DNA of 64,000 nt from Takakia lepidozioides (taxonomy: Eukaryota > Streptophyta > Takakiopsida > Takakiales > Takakiaceae): NCBI GenBank assembly GCA_030704615.1, contig CM060733.1:14942001-15006000 (forward strand), given 5' to 3'. Of this stretch, positions 1-12,185 are shown piece by piece. The notes under the pieces were generated by a model, which was not told where the DNA came from, made no database searches, and saw only the letters and a program-made list of their open reading frames with translations. The position numbers and the translations under genes were made by a program. How positions within the stretch are numbered: the stretch's first letter is position 1; every line of letters begins with the position of its first letter.

Positions 1-964
1 AACTTGTACACAAGTATGGATAGAGACGATCTTGCACAATTCTATCTGGCAGGCCAAGGTGGGTTGTGGAGGTGTTGTGGCAGTGCCACATTGCTACCAA
101 GTCTCGATCCGCCCCAGTATTGTGCGCTTTATATAGCCCACCCCATTTTCATATTTTCTTTCTTGGGTCGTCAACAAGTATGTTCTATTCTTGGCTCTAC
201 TGCCAAATTCTGCCTGATTGTGTGAAGATGAGAGACTGGGGATCTCTGTTTGATGATTCATAGCACAAGTGTGAGAGAATGAGAGGAATCTTGTTGTCCA
301 TTTACAGCTTATGGTCTCTTGCTTGACCTTGCCCAAGTTGCTTCAAGTACAATGACTACAACCCATTTCTATTACTGCTGTTTGATCAAAAGATCTATAA
401 AAAACTAAAAAGCAGTTTCTGGGTGGTCGAGTTGAGGATATCAAATTCCCCTTTAGTCCAGGCGATAACTAAGGAAACAAATTCTCGACACTTAGTCTGT
501 GGTGCACATAAACTAAAAAGTGGTCAGAGACCATTCTTCTAGCGAATCCTTCTACATGAACAAAATTCAAGCTCCATCTCAGTGAGGCTTCCAACAAATA
601 GACCAGCCATTCGCCATTTGACCACGCCATAGGTTCACATTTGCAACCAATCAATTGCCATCTCAATCAGCCAAGACTCGTTTTGTATGTTTGTGACTGC
701 GCTAAATGGTCCCTACAGAGATGGGGTGGGCCTTGCCTTCGCACAAGAGGCTACACAGACGCAGTAGCCTTGATGGATCAACCAGCCAAGACCACACACA
801 AAGAGTTACCATGGTCAGAGTAAAGCTATGGTTTATTTGTGCCTTTCTCCTGTGTAAAAAAAAGTAGTGCAGCAAGCTCCACACCTAGGCTTGGGTATGG
901 CACTTGGAAAACCCACTCAATGCATACGTGCTTCTTCAAGCATTTCTAAAGTGGTAGACACATA
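1..964. other. No gene recognised
   Basis: I see no conserved protein family, RNA gene or clear repeat here. The open frames are short, overlap each other on both strands and show no recognisable motif. The stretch directly precedes the piggyBac relic and may include its 5' flank, but I could not place terminal inverted repeats or a TTAA target site with confidence. Confidence 0.5.
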
Positions 965-2828
965 GTGACTTGGGAGTGGAAAGTGAGGACGCAGTCAAAG
1001 AATGTCTGGATACATGGTCTTGTGTTGGAAACTTTTGACAAGGCCAATGGCAAGTGGTTAGTTGTAGACATGGGGGAGAGGGGTGTTTTGGAGATGCCAA
1101 CAAATGTTTATGAGGACTGGTCTGAACCACACCAGTTCCCTACATACGACTTTGCAGACACTCTTCACGACGATGATCATTTGGATAATGTGAATAATGC
1201 ATATGAGGATGATAGTGTCAATGACGAGGACTGGAAACTGTTGATATGGAACTAGAGGATGTGCCATAAGAGGACGGTGTGTCATTTGAGGAGTCGTCTG
1301 CTGCATCACAATGGGTGTGCAATGAGACTACTTTTTTAGGGGACAAATAAACATTTCAAGGGCTAGAGCCATGGCCGGCCAACAGTGGCTGGCATGAGAG
1401 GAGCCAGTATCCTGTCATTATTTAATTTGTTTTGGAGGCCAGTTATGGTGCAACGAAACTTGTAGGGAGACGAATCATTATGGCCCTGCTGAAGAAGTGG
1501 GCCTAGATGGGTGGCTCTGACAGTCCCTGATCTTCAAGCTTTGGGTGGGTATTTGTCTCTTCATGGGCATGAAGATGTTGCCGAATACTCGCTACTATTG
1601 GCAGTCCAACAATTGCCAATCCAGCAAAGTATTCTTTGCTTGCCTAGTCATTAGGAAGGTCAGGAGCATGGACAGACTTGAGGCCATACTCTGTTGATTG
1701 CATCTTGTCGATATTTCTCTGCCGGTTTCTGATCATAGTAGCCCTTTGTAAGACAAACTTGGAAAGGTACTGTGGACCTGCGATGAAATAGTCAGTAGGT
1801 GCAAGTTGCACTGGAATTTAGGGAAGATGTTGACACTGGTGGATGAGGCAATGATTCGCTACAAAGTCTACAAGTACTGTGCAATTCAACAGTACATGCC
1901 AAAGAAACTAGTGAAGAGCGGCATAAAAATTTGGGCATTGGCGGATGCTAAGTCAAGTCATGTGTATGATTTTGATGTGTAATGTGGAAAAATGGAGGCT
2001 CTGTAGGAGTGAGGTAGAAAAGTGGTAAAGGTGAAGGGTACGACGTCGTCACATAGTTGGTTGAAGCCTTGCATGGATTGGGCCATGTGGTGGTCACTGA
2101 TAATAATTTCACCTCATCCTAGTTGTTTTATGACATGGCACAACTTGGGACAGGGCCACTGGCACTGTGAAGTTGAACAAGAAGGGTCTGCCATCTTCTT
2201 TGCTTAGGAAGAAAAAGATAAAGAATATTGTACAAGGTGACAGTTGGTTCAAAATGCACTCTTCAAGGCATGAGATAGTTGTTGTGTTGTGGTGGGATAA
2301 GAAGGGGGTGTTTCTCATTTCATCAGCGGCTCGACCTGCATCTGGCCGGCCGAACTCTCTAGGATTATTCGACGATTTGTGGGCAACAGTATCTAGTGGC
2401 TATTCCGTCAATGCCTATGCATGTGCAATACCAGGCGTACATGAGCGGTGTTGATGTGTAAGATCAGTTGCGTTGGGTATATAGCACCCAGTTGAAGACT
2501 CCTATAAGCGGTGGCATAGAGTTTTTCTCTTTCTCTTGGACACTACCATGTGAATGTTTATGTCTTACATACAACACAGATAAGGGGCATGGGTAAGGGT
2601 CCCATATCCCATCTCGAGTTCAATTTGGTGATGGCTCGATCCTTGACTGCTAGCACATGGGCGAGCTTGGAGATGACCTCGGTTTATGATACTGGCGGTC
2701 ATGCCCATGTGCATTAGTGCTTGCACAGCCCTATGAGGCGTTTGTGTGGACAGTGCCACAAGATGACCCATTATTACTGTCCTCGATGTGGGGTAGTTCA
2801 TGTGCCTTGGTGGTTGCTAGCGTGATGC
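965..2828 (+). pseudogene. piggyBac-like (DDE_Tnp_1_7) transposase relic
   Basis: Reading across frames recovers the piggyBac family order. An N-terminal segment is open at 965-1255. A helical segment near 1530-1690 reads DLQALGGYLSLHGHEDVAEY-like in one frame and GMKMLPNTRYYWQSNN in the next. The first catalytic Asp is in LVDEAM (about 1836-1853), followed by QYMPKKLVKSGIKIWALAD. The second is in VVTDNNFTS (about 2086-2112), then GTVKLNKKGLPSSLL and a frame open to about 2340. The third Asp is in MSGVD (about 2440-2455), followed by a stop inside the usual GVDxxDQ motif. A cysteine-rich tail, LCGQCHKMTHYYCPRCG (about 2735-2790), matches the family's C-terminal zinc-binding domain. At least two in-frame stops and several frameshifts show it is dead. 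The three Asp positions survive, so decay is moderate. Family assignment is firm; exact ends are not. Confidence 0.85.
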
Positions 2829-5340
2829 GCACCGCATTCAAGCAAGGTGAATAGTTTGTCCTGGTATTTTGTGTAGCACTAACAAGTACTGTAGGCTTTG
2901 CATATTTGTTATGGAGGTGGAGAGGTGATATGATGTGCGTGCCAACTGTTGATTGTTTTGTGTGATCTTGTTGACACCTGGCCACACCTCCTTAACCAAT
3001 GTACCCATCCAATCATTCATGGCCTCCATATCACTCGTCACAATCACGCAGTCTGGCACATCCATACACTCCTTCTGAGCCATGCTGAAACCAAATGGTT
3101 TTCACTCATTAATGTCGACACCTACCAAGGCCGGCCACCAGACCACACTGTACCATCATGGCTGCTCCCATGTACATGTATCCGCTCACCATGCACCTGC
3201 CCCGCCAAACTCTGCCTTGATATCTTACTTGTCCAAGGCCTACCCACTAACACTATGTCCCTTCGATTGATCGGTGCTCCTTCTCCTCAATTGCACCCAA
3301 GGTTTAAAAAAGAAGAAGCATTTGCCCAGAGTTTTAAACGCTTAGAGGTGCCACGCTCTAGCACATGTGGAAAGCCCGCTATGCCTTGACTTTGGATAAC
3401 ACAGACAACTCACCTACCAACACACATATTTTTAATTTTATTGTCGTCGTTAAAAAAATGTGGGCAAAATTATGTGCAAACATTGAAAAGACTCCAGGAC
3501 TTCAACCTTCACTCCTCGCCATCTTCAAGGCTACCTGGGGACGTCAAGGCCTCATGTGCCGCTGCATTGAGGCAAACTCCTGTATCTGGCCAAAACAAAT
3601 CCCACCACAATGGCAACAACGTTGGGCCCTAGTCTTCGGCATCCTCGAAGTATGATAAATCGAAGTCAAGCTGGAATTACATTAAAGTTGATACAAAGAC
3701 TAAGGTGCATTTTCACAAATAGTGTCTCCACTGCTAAAGCAATTGACCTCTTCCATCTTCGTTTGATGGCATGAACCGGACCTTACGGTTCTATAGCAAT
3801 CCTAGTTGAAAAATCTATTTTTTTATAGGTTTCCATTGACCCCCTCACACATGTTCAAGCACATGCGGACAAAAGAGAGGCTTTAACCACATCCGTTCAA
3901 TGGGTGCAATAGCCGTGCACGCATTACAAGATTTCTTTTTCGCGTTGAACAAAAACCTGATGACAAGTGAACGCCTCATTGGACAATCGAACGATTTTTC
4001 GATTGATCTCGTATTACGCTGGGACGTATCAGAGGGTACATTGAACACATTGGCCAAGTTTCAAAGCGAACGAAAATCATTAATAAAAAAGATGGCCTGT
4101 GGTTCAGATTTTTCAGATTTTTGTAAAAAAGCTGTAGGCATTTAGGGGTTAATATCAAGGTAATCATCCACTTATATAGGCGAGGAGTATTACAAAGCTG
4201 GAGGTAACCAAGAGCCTGTACAGCAATACTGGTGGATTAAAATAGATGCATTATTGATGTGACCCCTCTCCTTATTCACAAATCCTGATCATGGGTATCG
4301 ACCTCCCGTGAAGCCACCCTTAGGAACCAACTTATTCAACTAAAGAACACCATCATTTGAATGCATAAAAAGCCTTCATACTGCTATGCAGATTTTGAGT
4401 ATCTGCATATAAGCTAAATACAGCACCTGTTGTGCCCATCCAAGAGTGCTTGTTTTGAATGGAAGTCCAATAGACACTATCCTTGCTGGCACTCAACCCA
4501 GTTATAAAAACTGAGGCTGCAAAGTAATTTCTCCCAAAGCTGAATTCAAAACTGTTTCATAACATAAATAAGCAGAAGTGAAGTGCTCTAACCTTCATCA
4601 TCAATCGCTTCAGCACACTGGCTGACTCAAAATGCCCTTCCATCTCCATCTCTACATATCAGTTGGCCGCCATGAAACTCTCTCGCTCTCTGTGCACTTG
4701 AAAAATTCTCTTTTCGAATGAGCTTCGTCAAAAATAACCTTGGCACTAGTTTCTGGGGACCCTCTGATGTGTCTCAGGTTTCTATTGCGTCCCCAGCACA
4801 GCCTTACTTGAAGGATGTTGCCATCTCATGCAGAAGGGTCTATGGTCTGTGCAAAATTCCAGCATCATGGCTCTTTTATCTCACGAACATAAATTTCAAG
4901 CTGCGAATGATGTACTGCTCTACCTGCCTCTGTAACAGGCATGTATCCTAGACCAGTGCAATGCCAGCAGGCTGGATGAGAGGATCATGCAGCCTAAAAT
5001 CCATCTGCACAGTCCATTCCAACCTTCTCTCAATGAGTACCGATACAAGTGAGGAGAAAGAAATTGAGGTACCTGCCCAAGTATGGCATGGCTAGCCCTA
5101 AATTACGGCCAAAACATCCTATTACAGAATTATGACTAAGACAGCCACACTGAGACATGAGTAGTTCGAAAGATTGGTTGCATTGCATAGATAGAAAGTA
5201 CTCAAATTTGGCGCTAGGGTTGAAAAATGGCCAGTTGCCCTGTGCTCTGTAGTTGCCATGCCCGCTTCTAGCCTCACACCTCCTCGTCTCTAGCTTTATG
5301 TGTCTGCTAGTAACGTTTGCGCATGAAACTAAAAGACTAA
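2829..5340. other. Unassigned, no recognised gene
   Basis: Open frames occur at 2949-3389 (plus), 3365-3655 (plus) and 4718-4951 (plus), but none shows a family motif, and codon context and overlaps suggest chance frames or very old transposon debris. 3660-4700 is AT-rich and has no convincing coding signal. Confidence 0.4.
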
Positions 5341-5346
5341 CCTCCT

Positions 5347-5615
5347 CTATCCTTTGTCATCAGCAGGGCTGGACCCATGAATGGGCTCCGCCTTCTCTTC
5401 TGAACCAGCCTCGGTAGCTTCGTCGCTAGAGGTTCCTGGAGTGTTGGGAGTACCACTCATTTCTATTGAAGCCAGAGAGGAGACTTTGGCGGCATCCATA
5501 TTTAGAAGCTTCTCGAACGTAGCTGGCGTATGGGGGAGAGGGCAAGCTGCGGCGGTCCATCGCTGCTGCAGTGGGGCATAGTTCCAGGCATCAACTCTTC
5601 CTCTTTGCATTTCAG
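5347..5615 (-). CDS. Possible terminal exon of an unrecognised gene
   Basis: On the minus strand a pyrimidine-rich stretch and an AAAG acceptor (near 5615) precede an open frame of about 85 codons ending in TAG. It begins RGRVDAWNYAPLQQRW and ends in an acidic, Ser/Thr/Glu-rich tail (SSDEATEAGSEEKAEP), a composition typical of a real disordered C terminus. I do not recognise the family. No convincing upstream exons were found between 5.7 and 7.8 kb, so this may be a gene remnant or chance. What supports it is composition and the acceptor; function is unknown. Confidence 0.25.
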
Positions 5616-6140
5616 AGGAGAACAAAACATTGAAAAGACATGAAATCGTATGAAACTGCTGGTGACTTCATGGCTGCATTCAGCCACATAATACAGTCAC
5701 TACTGTTCCAATGTTCATATCGATCAATATGGGAAGAGTATAGTGTCATGATTTCCTCTGAACACCTATTTATTGTCCAGGCTCAGAAGAATACCTTGTG
5801 TAAAGTTAAAGAGAAACTCAGATCAGCCTCCTTGGCAGAATGCTGAAAGAAATGTTGCCCACGCCCAAGCGGAGCAGAGGGAGCTCGGAAGCAGCGGCTA
5901 TGGCAGGAGTGATCCTTCTGAAACGCTCGTAGAAGAGCTCGTGCGTACTTCATGCTGTTCATCCTGATACTCAATATGAACACTTGTGAGAGGCTTTGTG
6001 TGATTGGGGAGTGAATGGCCACTCTCTCCTCTTCGTTTTTCCAAAAGAGGAAGAAAATTCAAATAAGATTGTGAGAGAAGAATGAAAAGAACTTGCATGA
6101 GCATCCAAACTTCTCTCAACCTCAGCAACACATTAAGGGA

Positions 6141-6442
6141 GCTCCAGCAGAACTACGAAGGAAAACTATAAATAGAAAAACCATAAATAGAAAGCCCAAT
6201 CCAGCAGTCTAATTCCAGTCCAACAACTGCTGAAGAAACCCAGCATTCACTCTTGGAAACCATATCAAAGAAAATCTGAAACGCTCCAGCAGAACTACGA
6301 AGGAAAGAAGCCTCCCAGGCAAGCCATTGTGAGGTAAAACTATAAATAGAAAGCCCAATCCAAGCAGTCTAATTCCTGTCCAACAGCTGCTGCAGAAACC
6401 CAGCATTCACTCTCGGAAACCATATCAAAGAAAATCTGAAAC
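6141..6442. repeat. Two-unit tandem duplication, about 142 and 160 bp
   Basis: Unit 1 (6141-6282) and unit 2 (6283-6442) both begin GCTCCAGCAGAACTACGAAG and end AAAATCTGAAAC. They share an ACTATAAATAGAAAGCCCAATCC block in the middle. Unit 2 carries an extra stretch of about 20 bp after the opening block. The units are otherwise nearly identical, so the duplication is recent. Confidence 0.9.
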
Positions 6443-7930
6443 CCCATGAGAGCTCTACCACATGATTCCTCAAACACCAAGAAGGGGCTCAATGGAGCAA
6501 GAAAGAAACCAAGGTTTCCTTTCAGTGTCTCAAAACTTCCTTTGCAAACACCTAATAAAGACAAGGGAGTTTCAGGCCTGTGGTTAGGGCACTGTGACTG
6601 CACTTAGCTTGGTCCTGCATTCACATCCACAGGCAAATGCTAGTAGTTGTTGAGCATAGTTAACCCAACTGCAAGGGAGTTACCAACAAGCTGACTGTTG
6701 GCTCTTCAGGATGACAGACATGCAGGAAGAGCATGCTTCTTTTTCGGTCAACAGGAGACTCTTAGAAATCTGACTTGTCGAAGGAGCCCAGCACTCCAGA
6801 ACGGACCACACCTACCTGCAGTGAGAGGGTCCATGATCATGCAGCGATAACTGGACCTAACACCAATAGATCTGTTTCCCAGCCAAAAGTGGCCAAAACT
6901 TTGTAGAAGCACCTCCTTGGGCCTCTAATCTTAGGATGAAATCTAAGAAACATGTCATAGGGAGAAAAGTGATCACTGTGCACTTCTTCCCGTCCAAAGA
7001 ATCTTTCCTCCTCCCAAGTCTGCGGGTTTGAAATCAAACTGCTCGATGCTTGCAGTTTGAAGCCAAGTTTCGCTGTAAGGCCCATTTCGCAGTCAGCCCT
7101 TGTGCACTGCTACAGGAAAACAAAAGTGTTCACACCTTCAACTTTTGGCCTTCAAGGAGAGTCTTTGTGCATGAGTGACATGTAACTCCCACCACTTGGG
7201 GATGCTTTCCAGTTTTTCTGTCCGTTCTTTCTACTTCCCTTCCCTCAAAGCTTTGAGCTCCTCCTCAATTCTCTGCCAAGCATAGACATATCTCAGCAGT
7301 AAGTCACATGAGCAGGAAAAGAAGCACACTTTTGAGTACCCGCGAGAAGACAAGATGCCGCCACCAGCGCTCCGAAACGGTGTAGCTCAACAGAATATTA
7401 TTCGTACTGCGTTCTCGGTCACTCTCGCATCTCCTCTTCCAGCTCAATCACCACCTAAACTATGGAACTAAGGCAGGCGGGGATGCAGGCACTTGTGCCC
7501 AATCTTTAACTCAGCTTTCACCGCACACCTTTCAACACCACGTTTTACCTCTGCATCTGCTCAGCGTCACTTACTCTCCGACCGAATAGCACGCCACCTT
7601 CCTGGACATTCGACTACCTACAGAGAGCTAAAAGGACAGACTGGGCAGGCTCCATAACTTCCTCAATGTGGGTCCCCCGAGCAACCAGCAATCTACACAG
7701 GACTTGCCGCCATGGAGGTAAAGCATTCGCTCTTCCTCCTCTCGAATCCGTAATGAGAGTTTTGGGCCAGTAAGGTGCTGGGAAAACACAATACGACGGC
7801 CACGATCGAGGCCCGCGGTGCGCACAGTGGCGGTCGCATACGCTTTGGTGCCTGCTTGTGTGCAGAGTGATTACGTGCTCTGGTGGTCATGTTGTACAGA
7901 CGTCTGTGGTTCGGTTGATTGCTTTTCAGC
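6443..7930. other. No recognised gene; possible catalase upstream region
   Basis: Minus-strand open frames at 6837-7085 and 7628-7825 show no known family. The stretch from about 7350 to 7900 is richer in GC and in CT-rich runs, as plant promoters and 5' leaders often are. It lies just before the ATGGATCCTTACAAG catalase-like start at 7931. No TATA box could be assigned with confidence. Confidence 0.3.
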
Positions 7931-7945
7931 ATGGATCCTTACAAG
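7931..7945 (+). pseudogene. Candidate detached first exon of the catalase pseudogene (MDPYK)
   Basis: ATGGATCCTTACAAG encodes MDPYK, the invariant start of plant catalases, and is followed directly by a GT. Plant catalase genes commonly have a first intron right after these codons. The next recognisable catalase sequence is at 9620, and the intervening part (residues about 6-60, up to EKLAN) was not found, so the second exon was deleted or replaced. The match is short, so chance cannot be excluded, but sequence, splice position and strand all agree. Confidence 0.6.
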
Positions 7946-9082
7946 GTGCGCTGCTGTTGACAATCTTTTTCCTAGGCTTTGTTTGGATTGGCAGCTTGTA
8001 TGGATACGTTGTCTTGTTTCCTGTTTGTGCGGGTAATTGGGGATGGAGGAAATTGGGTGTGATGAGAAGGTGGGTGTCTATAGGAGATGGTGTATGTTGA
8101 TAGTAGTGTAAGGCGGGAGGTACTGGGGATGATTGAGGCACATTGTGTCTGAGAACACCAATCAACACTAACTTGGCTTTCTTGTACAGATACACACCAG
8201 AGAGGTGCAGCTCTTCGCGATTAAAACTCATGGGGCAAGGTAGCATCTTAATGATTTTTGCCTAACTGGATACCAAGGAGATTGATAGGGTAATAATGAA
8301 AATGACCTTCTAACATTCCCGAATTCCTAGGGCACAACATCCCCGCATAGGAAAATCTACCTCTTCTCTGCTAATCTGTGTGGGCGAGAAGTTCAATCTA
8401 TCACCACAAGGAATTGGCAAGCACAGTCATCTGGGTGCAACATCAATTCCCACTCCTCTTCTTTGTGCCTCTCTAGAGAGCTGTCTTCTCTGTCTAAGTT
8501 AGCCTAAACTGAAATCTCTGAAATCATCTTTAAAGTGCTACAGGATTTGAGCAGAGAAGGTTAGTATCATAAAATCAATACCTCGCTCTCCCACAGTAAG
8601 AGATGCATTGTTGTTCCACACCGGAGCACCCAAATTGGTGGTCCAAAATAGAGAGTTGTAAGCACTTGATGGCTGGAACTGCCGCCACATCCACTTACCG
8701 AAAATCTCAATATCGTCTTATTTACACAGCCAAATTTGTTAGGGCTACTACCCTTACACAACCCGTAGCTCTGTGTTCAGGTCTACTTGCAACGTAGTCC
8801 TCAATTCTTTCATACAGAAATAGCCTCAAAAGAGATAGAGATCAATTGCAAGATGCAGCCCCGAATCGACTGAAATTGAAGGCCACGAAATTGCAACTTT
8901 CAAAGTCCCATGGCAACTAAACTTGAAGCTATTGAATCCTCCAGGAAATCACATTCCATCGATCCTCTCTCAACAAACAGTCCAGCGGAAACATACCAGC
9001 AAATAAGCACCACCTAGTAAGATGTGTACCATAGTGTCCATCACTTTTCATTGAAAGTGGTTACACGTTTACCACGCATCAA

Positions 9083-9110
9083 AGAGTGAGAGTGAGAGTG
9101 AGAGTGAGAG
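9083..9110. repeat. GAGAGT-type microsatellite
   Basis: Four to five tandem copies of GAGAGT/GAGTGA in a 28 bp purine-rich tract. No coding context. Confidence 0.9.
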
Positions 9111-9186
9111 TATAAGCTTCAATTTCTTGGAGAGTCAGGTGTTGGTTTGATAGTGGACACTACAGAACTCACCATATTTAATTACA

Positions 9187-9267
9187 GATGATATACTACT
9201 GGTGTATGTATCTGATGATATACTACTGGTGTATGTATCTGATGATATACTACTGGTGTATGTATCT
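9187..9267. repeat. 27 bp minisatellite, three perfect units
   Basis: Units at 9187-9213, 9214-9240 and 9241-9267 are identical, each starting GATGATATACTACTGG. The unit length is a multiple of three, so it gives a repeated peptide (IHTPVVYHQ) in one minus-strand frame. This is a by-product, not evidence of a gene. Confidence 0.95.
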
Positions 9268-9619
9268 GATGTGTGGATGTGGTTTGCAAGCCCCATTTTG
9301 CAGGAAGACTACCATCTGATAGAGAAGGTTGCGCACGATGCCCAGTTTTATGGCTGGGGAGAATAAAAAGGGGAAAAAATATGGTGGCATTGTTAGAGGA
9401 CAGAGTAAATTGGTGAAAGCGGAGCAATTAGAGTTTTTGGTTGATTGGCTCTGAAAAAGATGAAAATCTAATTGTTCCTCTTTCACTAACTTACTGTGAC
9501 CTTTAGAAATGGCACCACATTTTTTTCCCTTTTTATTTATGCCACTTTATTCGAAGCACACCTCCTTTTTTTGTGTAATGTAGACACCCACCTATAACCG
9601 TTCAAGCAGCTATGAAGGT

Positions 9620-12185
9620 ATGTTTGACAGGGAGCGCATTCCTGAGCGTGTGGTTCATGCCCGGGGAGCAAGTGCCAAGGGTTTTTTTGCGGTCACCCAT
9701 GACATTTCTCATCTTATCTGTGCCGATTTTCGGCGGGCAGGAGGGGTGCAGACCCCGGTGATTCTTCGCTTCAGAACAGTTATAAATGAACGTGGCAGCC
9801 CTGAGACTCTCAGGGATCCTCGAGGTTTTGCTGTCGAATTTTACACTCGCGAGGTATGTTTAAGTTTTATTAAGAGTTTGAACTAGATTTATTTGGGTTA
9901 TTGCAGGACAGGGGATGGAAATTAGGACCTGCGGTTTGTTTTGAGCACATATTAGTGAGCAGCATTGCAGAACTACTGGCTAATGAACACGTTCACTTGT
10001 AAAGTCAGAAAAGGACTGGGCAGCCGACACTTTTATTGTCTTCTCACTACCGTCTGTAGATTTGTATGGAGAAGCTGCACATAAAGCAGGTCAGGCCTAG
10101 CCAATGATCTAGGTTAGTCTTGAGGTGCTCTCCTCATTTTTTGATGTACATGGAATGATCCGGGATGTACATCAGGGAAACTTTGATATGGTGGGCAACC
10201 ACTTTCCAGTCTTCTTTGTAGGAGATGGAATGAAGTTTCACTGAAGCCCAATCCTAAGACTCATATTCAAGAAATATGGCCCATCCTGTACTTTTTTCTC
10301 ACCATCCAGAGAGCTGCCACATGTTTACTTTTATGTTTGATGGTGTGGGCGTAGATTCACGAAGGTTTTGGTGACACGTTTACACTAATCAACAAGGTGG
10401 GCAAGTCAACATATGTCAAATTTCACTGGCTTCCAATTGGTGGAGTGAAAGCCCTGACTAACGAAGGGGCCCTTGTTGTGGGGGGGTCAAACCACAGCTA
10501 ATAACCCAGAGTGGAAGCTCTTTATCCAGACCATGGATCCGGCAGACGAAAATAAGTTTGACTTTGACCCATTGGATGTTACTAAGATTTGGCCAGAGGA
10601 GCTCTTCCCCTTGCAACCAGTGGGCTGGTTGGTGCTTAACAGGAACATTGATAACTTCTTTGCTGAGAATGAGCAGCTTGCTTTTTGCCCATCTATTTGT
10701 GGTGCCTGGGGTGTAGTACACGGATTACAAGCTGTTGCAGACCGGTATTTTCTCCTATGCGGACGCAGTGACACCGTTTGGGTCCCAACTACTTGCTGCC
10801 TGTAAATGCTCCTAAGTGTGCCCACCACAACAACCATCATGAGGGTGCCATGAACTTCATGCACAGAGATGAGGAGGTCAGTGTAGTTTGATGCTAACTT
10901 ATGCCCTACTTATTATGCCAGTATTTAGTGTCTGCATCTCTCTCCGTCACTCAATTGGCATTTCCCTAAGATTATGTGGATTCTTTTTATGTTTTCTTTG
11001 TCCTTGGGACCTGGTACAATGTTCAATTGAACAGTAAGGTGGCTTGTTGCCAGCTTGTATCCTATTGGAACTTGCCCAATCTTCCTTTTCCATTGAGAGT
11101 CTGGTATACATTTGGCCGAGGAAATGAGCTGTAGGATGATATTTCTGCATTGGATCTATGGTCAGATTGTTTTCAGTGAATAATCATGTACCTGATTTGA
11201 CAGGTGAACTATTTCGCGGTTCGATCCTGTCCGCCACTCAGAAACAGTGCCCATTCCATCACAATGTTGTGAGTGGAAAGCGTGAAAAGGTAAGGCTTCT
11301 TTGCGCTTGTCCAGGGTTTTAGGTGCTCGTGGTATGGTGGTTGTATGGTCCTTTTGTCTTTGAAGTTCAGTTAGTCAAGTTCGTAGATGCTGGTTCTATT
11401 TACATAATGCTGTCCAGGGTAGGTGAATGAAGGTTGTAGTTTTTTCTGTCTTTGGAGACAACACTGATGTGAAAGTCCCCTCATATTTGTATCAGTTTTG
11501 AACAAAAATGTCAACTAGGGTTGACTTTCTAAAATGAAACAAGTATTGCTCATTATATCGATATTTATTTATATGGATGGTAAATGTTTTCAAAGCGCTT
11601 TCAGTTTGTAATCCGCTATGTTACCTTTATTCAAATTACAGGTGACGATTGAGAAAGAAAACAACTTTGCACAACCCGGCGCAAGGTTCTGGTCATGGGC
11701 ACCTGACAGGTGTAAGTGCAATTACACTAGCCATTCTCCTCTGGGCTTTTAGTGATTATAAGTTTAATTTTGTCTCTGAGATCTTTGTGTTCTCTGTTTC
11801 CTTTCGGATGATGGTTGTAGTTAGTGTTGGTTGGGCCCTCTTGCATTGGAGCATACCCAATTTTTCACGGGTTTTCGCATCCCAGTACATTCCTGCAGCA
11901 GATGAGTGTGGAAGATGTATGTTGTAAGGAGTAACTGCAGAGGTAGGGGAGAGATACCCGATGCTGCTGACCACTGTAACAACTTTGGCTGTTAATAATT
12001 ATTGTATTGGCTGCAAGCAACACAAATTTGGAACAGCTTCAGGACAGGCTGGAGGCAGGGTTCGTAGTTGGCAGTTCCTGACTTCATCAGATCTGACCGG
12101 ATAGTTGTCTATTCAACTGCAGACAAGAGTGCTTCATCAAATTGTGGGAAGAGGCTTAGGACAAAGCCATCTTGCTGAGAGCTGT
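9620..12185 (+). pseudogene. Catalase pseudogene with introns
   Basis: Haem catalase breaks hydrogen peroxide into water and oxygen, in plants mainly in peroxisomes. The relic starts at [20 protein letters not shown] (9622) and runs through [19 protein letters not shown] to a donor near 9853. A second block (about 10140-10880) holds HGMIRDVHQGNFDMVG-like, SHHPESCHMFTF-like, [32 protein letters not shown] and [16 protein letters not shown] segments. The proximal haem ligand motif FSYAD (near 10748) and [17 protein letters not shown] (near 10797) are in different frames. Later pieces are VNYFAVR (about 11202), VSGKREK (about 11270-11290), VTIEKENNFAQPGARFWSWA (11642-11710) and a C-terminal GLGQSHLAES-like piece near 12155. 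The catalytic His segment (VVHARG) and ligand Tyr survive, but several frameshifts and stops and the missing N-terminal exon make it non-functional. Retained intron positions show it is a decayed gene, not a retrocopy. Confidence 0.93.

Larger units (their letters stand above)
7946..9619. other. Region between catalase exon relics; no gene seen
   Basis: This stretch should hold the first intron and second exon of the catalase relic. I searched for the GAPVWNNN and GPILLEDYH segments in all frames by eye and did not find them. It contains two small simple repeats, listed separately. Confidence 0.5.

Noticed and set aside
4718-4951. 77-codon plus-strand gene
   Set aside because: No motif, no splice context and no support from neighbours.
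8194-8241. Missing second exon of the catalase gene (after TGTACAG near 8190)
   Set aside because: The translated sequence has no resemblance to the conserved RPSSAYN...GAPVWNN segment.
9187-9267. Three 27 bp repeats as a CRISPR-like array
   Set aside because: Units are directly adjacent with no spacers and the genome is eukaryotic; it is a minisatellite.
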